A DNA stretch of 64,000 nucleotides from Vanilla planifolia. Its lineage: Eukaryota; Streptophyta; Magnoliopsida; Asparagales; Orchidaceae. Positions 60,694-64,000 of the stretch are shown piece after piece. Within the stretch, counting starts at the first letter, position 1; each line of letters opens with the position of its first letter. Below the pieces are notes generated by a model. The model searched no databases and had not been told where the DNA came from. It was given only the letters and a program-made list of their open reading frames with translations. The stretch lies in NCBI GenBank assembly GCA_023846275.1, contig CM043877.1, positions 17,094,607 to 17,158,606 of the forward strand, given 5' to 3'. Position numbers and translations under genes: made by a program.

Positions 60694-61490
60694 TGATAAT
60701 TAATCAAGGGTCACATTTGAAAATTCATATCATTGTCACTTCATAGCTCATCACCAAGGAATTTCTTTGCAAACATCTAAAGAATATCAATTCAAACGAA
60801 ACTTTTGATCCATTTTAGGAACTTTAGGCCACTCATGAGTCAAGTCAGTGTTGATTTTGAATGTGATATTTTTATTCTCAAATTCAACCAAAAAGCATAG
60901 TAATTTGTTAATAAAATATTTATTATTTAATAACAAGTTAACATTATTAAACTTTTAGCACTATATATTGTAGTTTTTGTTTGTAGGTTTAAACAACATA
61001 GACGAGTTAAAAGCATTAAAAAGACATTATTACAAAAGTTGTTTTCACATATCAATTATTTTATTAAACACTCATCAACAATATAGGTATTAAATATATA
61101 AATTATTTTTAATAATATTTATAAATAGAATTATTTAAACCTATTTTCCATTAATGAGCTTAATATTTAATAAAACTTGCATAGAATTACAAACAATAAA
61201 GTATAATAATAAGTATCAAAATCTAAGAAATATAACTTAAATTTTAAAAATAAATATATAAATATCATTAATTATGTATTTATAATCATCATATTGGAAA
61301 GCCTTGAATCTTGATTCCAAAATTACATAAAAAAATAAAAATAAACTCATAAAATGATATGAATAAAATATATTTTAAGACATTAGACACCATATTTATT
61401 GTAATAACTTAAAACTTGTAAGTCAACCATTAAGTTAGTAGTTTTTATTAAATGAAGCTAAATTAGTCATGTTTCTTATGAAATTACCAA
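60694..61490. other. AT-rich spacer, no gene seen
   Basis: No open frame or motif of note. Confidence 0.5.
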
Positions 61491-61492
61491 AG

Positions 61493-61670
61493 TTGTTCAA
61501 GAGGAAGAAGAGTGTGCTGCCTGTCGCTCCGACTTTGTTTGGGGCTGGGGAATGCCCCTCCCTGAGCCTCTCCTGAAGCTATTATTGTCTGATTTTCTTT
61601 TCAATCCTCCGTAGAAGACTATTGTAGTTGCAGTTTTTTGCCTCTTTTGAATGAAAGAAAGTTTTGAGGT
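61493..61670 (+). mobile_element. Second LINE 3' end, same family
   Basis: About 175 bp, GC-richer than its flanks. The translation CRSDFVWGWGMPLPEPLLK, then LLLSDFLFNPP and a stop, aligns with CYSDFVWELGVSLPKPLLK, then FMLSDFMFDFP and a stop, in the 59324-60332 copy; the 3' UTR also matches (GCCTCTTTTGAATGAAAG against GCCTCCTTTTGAATAAAA). It is a very short 5'-truncated insertion. No clear target duplication seen. Confidence 0.8.
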
Positions 61671-62300
61671 AAGAATAAGTTAAATAGAACTTAAACAAAT
61701 ATAGGTTTACAAGCTAAAGATCTTTTTTAAACAAAGCATTTTTGTGTTATTCATTTTGAACCATAATATCGCCCATACAATGGTACTACACATTGGTGAG
61801 TGTGTAATAGTTTAAATCATATTAGTTTGAAAAAGTACTATAAAGTTGTAGTTGAAAGTTATATATTCGATAATACAATAAAATCATAAAAAATATTCAT
61901 ATTTAATTTTCTTATGATTTATTAGTTTAAAAATAAAAAAAAATTAGAAAAATACATTTTTATAAAAGAAAATTTTAATTTTGAAAGAAATGTATTTAAT
62001 TGAAATATAATTTAGTTTTTTTTTTCTATGGAGTATGAAATTTAAAATTAGTTTGCAAGCTAAAGACTAATAATATTTGGTTCTTTAATAAAAATATAAG
62101 ATAAATTTTGTATTGTCATTTAAAAGATCAAAAATGTATTTTATTTAACCTATGTTTTTTAAATCTTCAAAATAAAATAACTAAATATTTGTTTAATAAC
62201 TAATTATAATTCAAAGTTTTTTAAAAAAATCTATTTATATGAATTATTATTTTATTATTGTTTGTTATTAAAACAAATAAATAAAGTTTTTTTAAAAAAA
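61671..62300. other. AT-rich spacer, no gene seen
   Basis: A/T runs; nothing recognisable. Confidence 0.5.
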
Positions 62301-62309
62301 TTTTTAAAC

Positions 62310-62585
62310 GCTTTGTCGGCAAAGGTGGAAAAGCCACCATTTACTTTTCCGGACAAGAGAGGACAAGAGAAGGAAAAGCGTACGTACGTAGCGCGTACCG
62401 TTCTGTTATCTATTGCCCCTCCAATGGTGTGCTGAGCACGCGCCCGGACCAATCATCTTCCCTCCGACCGCTCCTAGTGGGCGGCGCTGCACGAGCCGAA
62501 CTCTACCAGAGCTCGCCACGTGGTCGATCGAGTTTCTTACGCTATTCCTCCATTCCACTGTACGCGGCTTTTAACGGATTTAGTT
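62310..62585. promoter_or_regulatory. Isolated GC-rich island with G-box, promoter-like
   Basis: Sharp borders against AT-rich DNA. Contains a perfect palindromic G-box CCACGTGG (62516-62523), a CCAAT string near 62448, the alternating palindrome CGTACGTACG (62379-62388), two adjacent copies of GGACAAGAGA (62351-62370), and a small hairpin GGTGGAAAAGCCACC near 62325. G-boxes bind bZIP and bHLH factors and often mark light- or ABA-responsive promoters. No reading frame starts nearby on either strand, so its gene is absent, non-coding or outside the window. Confidence 0.4.
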
Positions 62586-64000
62586 CGTCCGAATTGACAG
62601 CAACCTAAATTCTTTTGTTATCTTAAATTAAAAAAGAATACAAATCTTAAAATAGAACCTTTCAACGGTGGATTCGTAAGGAAGAAGAAACTTTGAACGG
62701 TTGATATTTTTGTAATGATTATATCGTGGAATTTTTTTATAGCACGCTCGCTAGTGGTCCTCTAGTGGCCTGTGTTAGATAATTTATATTGGCAACAACT
62801 TTTTTTGTGAAATGCTTGCACTTATATGAGTGTAATGGCAAATGCCTCCAATTTAAATTGTTTACTAATCTCTTTAAAGATGTTTATTAGGTATGAGGTG
62901 ATGATGGGATGGATCGGTTGTCATTTGATGTCATAGTGATTCTAGAATATAATGAGGGTGAAAATGTAGCAAAATTTTTAATATTAGAGTATACAATGTT
63001 AATAAAATAATGTTTAATAAATTATAATAAAGTCATAATATTTAAGATAATATAGATATATAAAATAAATAATTAATTTTTCAAGAGCAGGGTTTTATTA
63101 ATCGTAAATATGGAGTGATAATTTAGAAATTTTTTTATCTTTTAAAAATTTTAGTTTCAGATATTAATGAGACTTACCACTTATTACTAAATAACAATAT
63201 GTAAATGAGACTGTTTTTAAATATAATTTAATGATTTTCAAATATAGTTATGAGAACTATGTGACAAATGAAGACTAAGTGCACATATTTTTGTGTAAAA
63301 TTTTTGGATAAACTTAAAAAGAAATACAAATGAATATAAGTAGTAGAGGTCTTTCTTATTACGTTAATCTTTTTGGAGGAGGGTGAGAGTTTGGGGTGAG
63401 TTTTTCATGTATTGCATGATGATGATAAACTCATGATCTATTTACGTCATGCTACATGATGGTTACCAGGGTTGAACACCCTAAGGAGCGAGATATTATA
63501 TTAAAAGAGATGAGATAAAGTGAAATTTTTTTGGCTTTTGTAAATGTAAACCCAACAATAGCCAATAATAGCTTGACACATCAAAAGGTAAAGATTAGTG
63601 TTGCTTTGCTTCACCAAGTGGCTTAATATACAATTTTAATGGAAACATTTGTTTAAAGGAGTTACCTTGTTAACATGAAATTAGGTCAAGTCAATCAAAA
63701 GCTAGTGAAAAGATCAAAATGATGCATAAATAACAAAAATATTAGAAAAATAAATGTAGTAAAAAATAAAGTAAATGAGAGAAGTCACTAAATTATATTA
63801 AAAAAATCTCAAATTCAAGAAAAAAAAATATAAAAGCAACATCATCTATGAGTTCCACTATAAATAAAAGTAGGTACAAAACTTCACTTCCTCATAAATG
63901 ATGTTGAGAGAGAAATGGTAAAGTGGCAGTATTTCTTAACTACTAAATTATGTTGGTAAGATACAACGGTCGACTTAAACAATATAATCCCACATATAAG
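62586..64000. other. AT-rich spacer to the window end, no gene seen
   Basis: No supported frame or element. GGGTTGAACACCC near 63470 is a small inverted repeat without other context. Confidence 0.5.

Noticed and set aside
1-64000. Search for a new multi-gene system, CRISPR array or gene cluster
   Set aside because: Only one host gene is supported; everything else coding-like belongs to retrotransposons, and no regularly spaced repeat array is present.

Overview
The window reads as nuclear DNA of a flowering plant. It is AT-rich (often near 70 percent A+T by eye), dominated by old retrotransposons, and holds one clear host protein gene, whose product has the plant-specific arrangement of ankyrin repeats, an arginine-rich motif and a tandem CCCH zinc finger. 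I cannot fix the species. The element mix (Ty1/copia, Tat-type Ty3/gypsy, L1-type LINE with an RNase H tail) would suit many angiosperms.

Layout. 1-1.1 kb: the end of a long terminal repeat (LTR) with a TATA box, overlapped by a 191-bp tandem duplication. 1.1-8.2 kb: AT-rich DNA without a gene I can support. 8.2-18.6 kb: a decayed Tat-type Ty3/gypsy element with LTR-like ends, gag, protease, RT, RNase H and integrase traces. A 1.9-kb solo LTR, with a perfect GCAGG target duplication, sits between its RNase H and integrase parts. 18.6-22.2 kb: AT-rich spacer with two pairs of diverged direct repeats. 22.7-26.2 kb: the host gene, with a leader carrying a 39-codon upstream ORF, a probable leader intron of about 512 bp, an uninterrupted 689-codon reading frame, and a 3' UTR. 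26.2-28.4 kb: spacer.

28.4-50.2 kb is a nest of LTR elements. A Tat-type LTR with a GC-rich promoter-like zone is split by a complete-length minus-strand copia element (perfect TTGAG target duplication). It is followed by gag/protease remains of that Tat element, two fragments of one Ty3/gypsy family lying head to head, another Tat LTR piece, an old copia copy, and a younger plus-strand copia copy. The younger copy lies between two 2.38-kb direct repeats that are about 99 percent alike. The second repeat runs through what looks like the empty insertion site, so this is either an unequal exchange or two haplotypes joined in assembly.

50.2-59 kb: T-rich, intron-like DNA with a 414-bp tandem duplication, two possible small coding pieces and a probable minus-strand LTR, then plain AT-rich spacer. 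59.0-60.7 kb: a GC-rich 5'-truncated LINE lying exactly between two copies of a roughly 365-bp sequence, which would be an exceptionally long target-site duplication. 61.5-61.7 kb: a second, very short 3' end of the same LINE family. 62.3-62.6 kb: an isolated GC-rich island with a perfect G-box and no adjacent gene in view. The rest is AT-rich spacer.

I found no tRNA, rRNA, CRISPR array or new multi-gene system. The points most worth following are the uORF of the zinc-finger gene, the empty-site duplication around the younger copia, the LINE with long flanking duplications, and dense W-box arrays in the LTRs.
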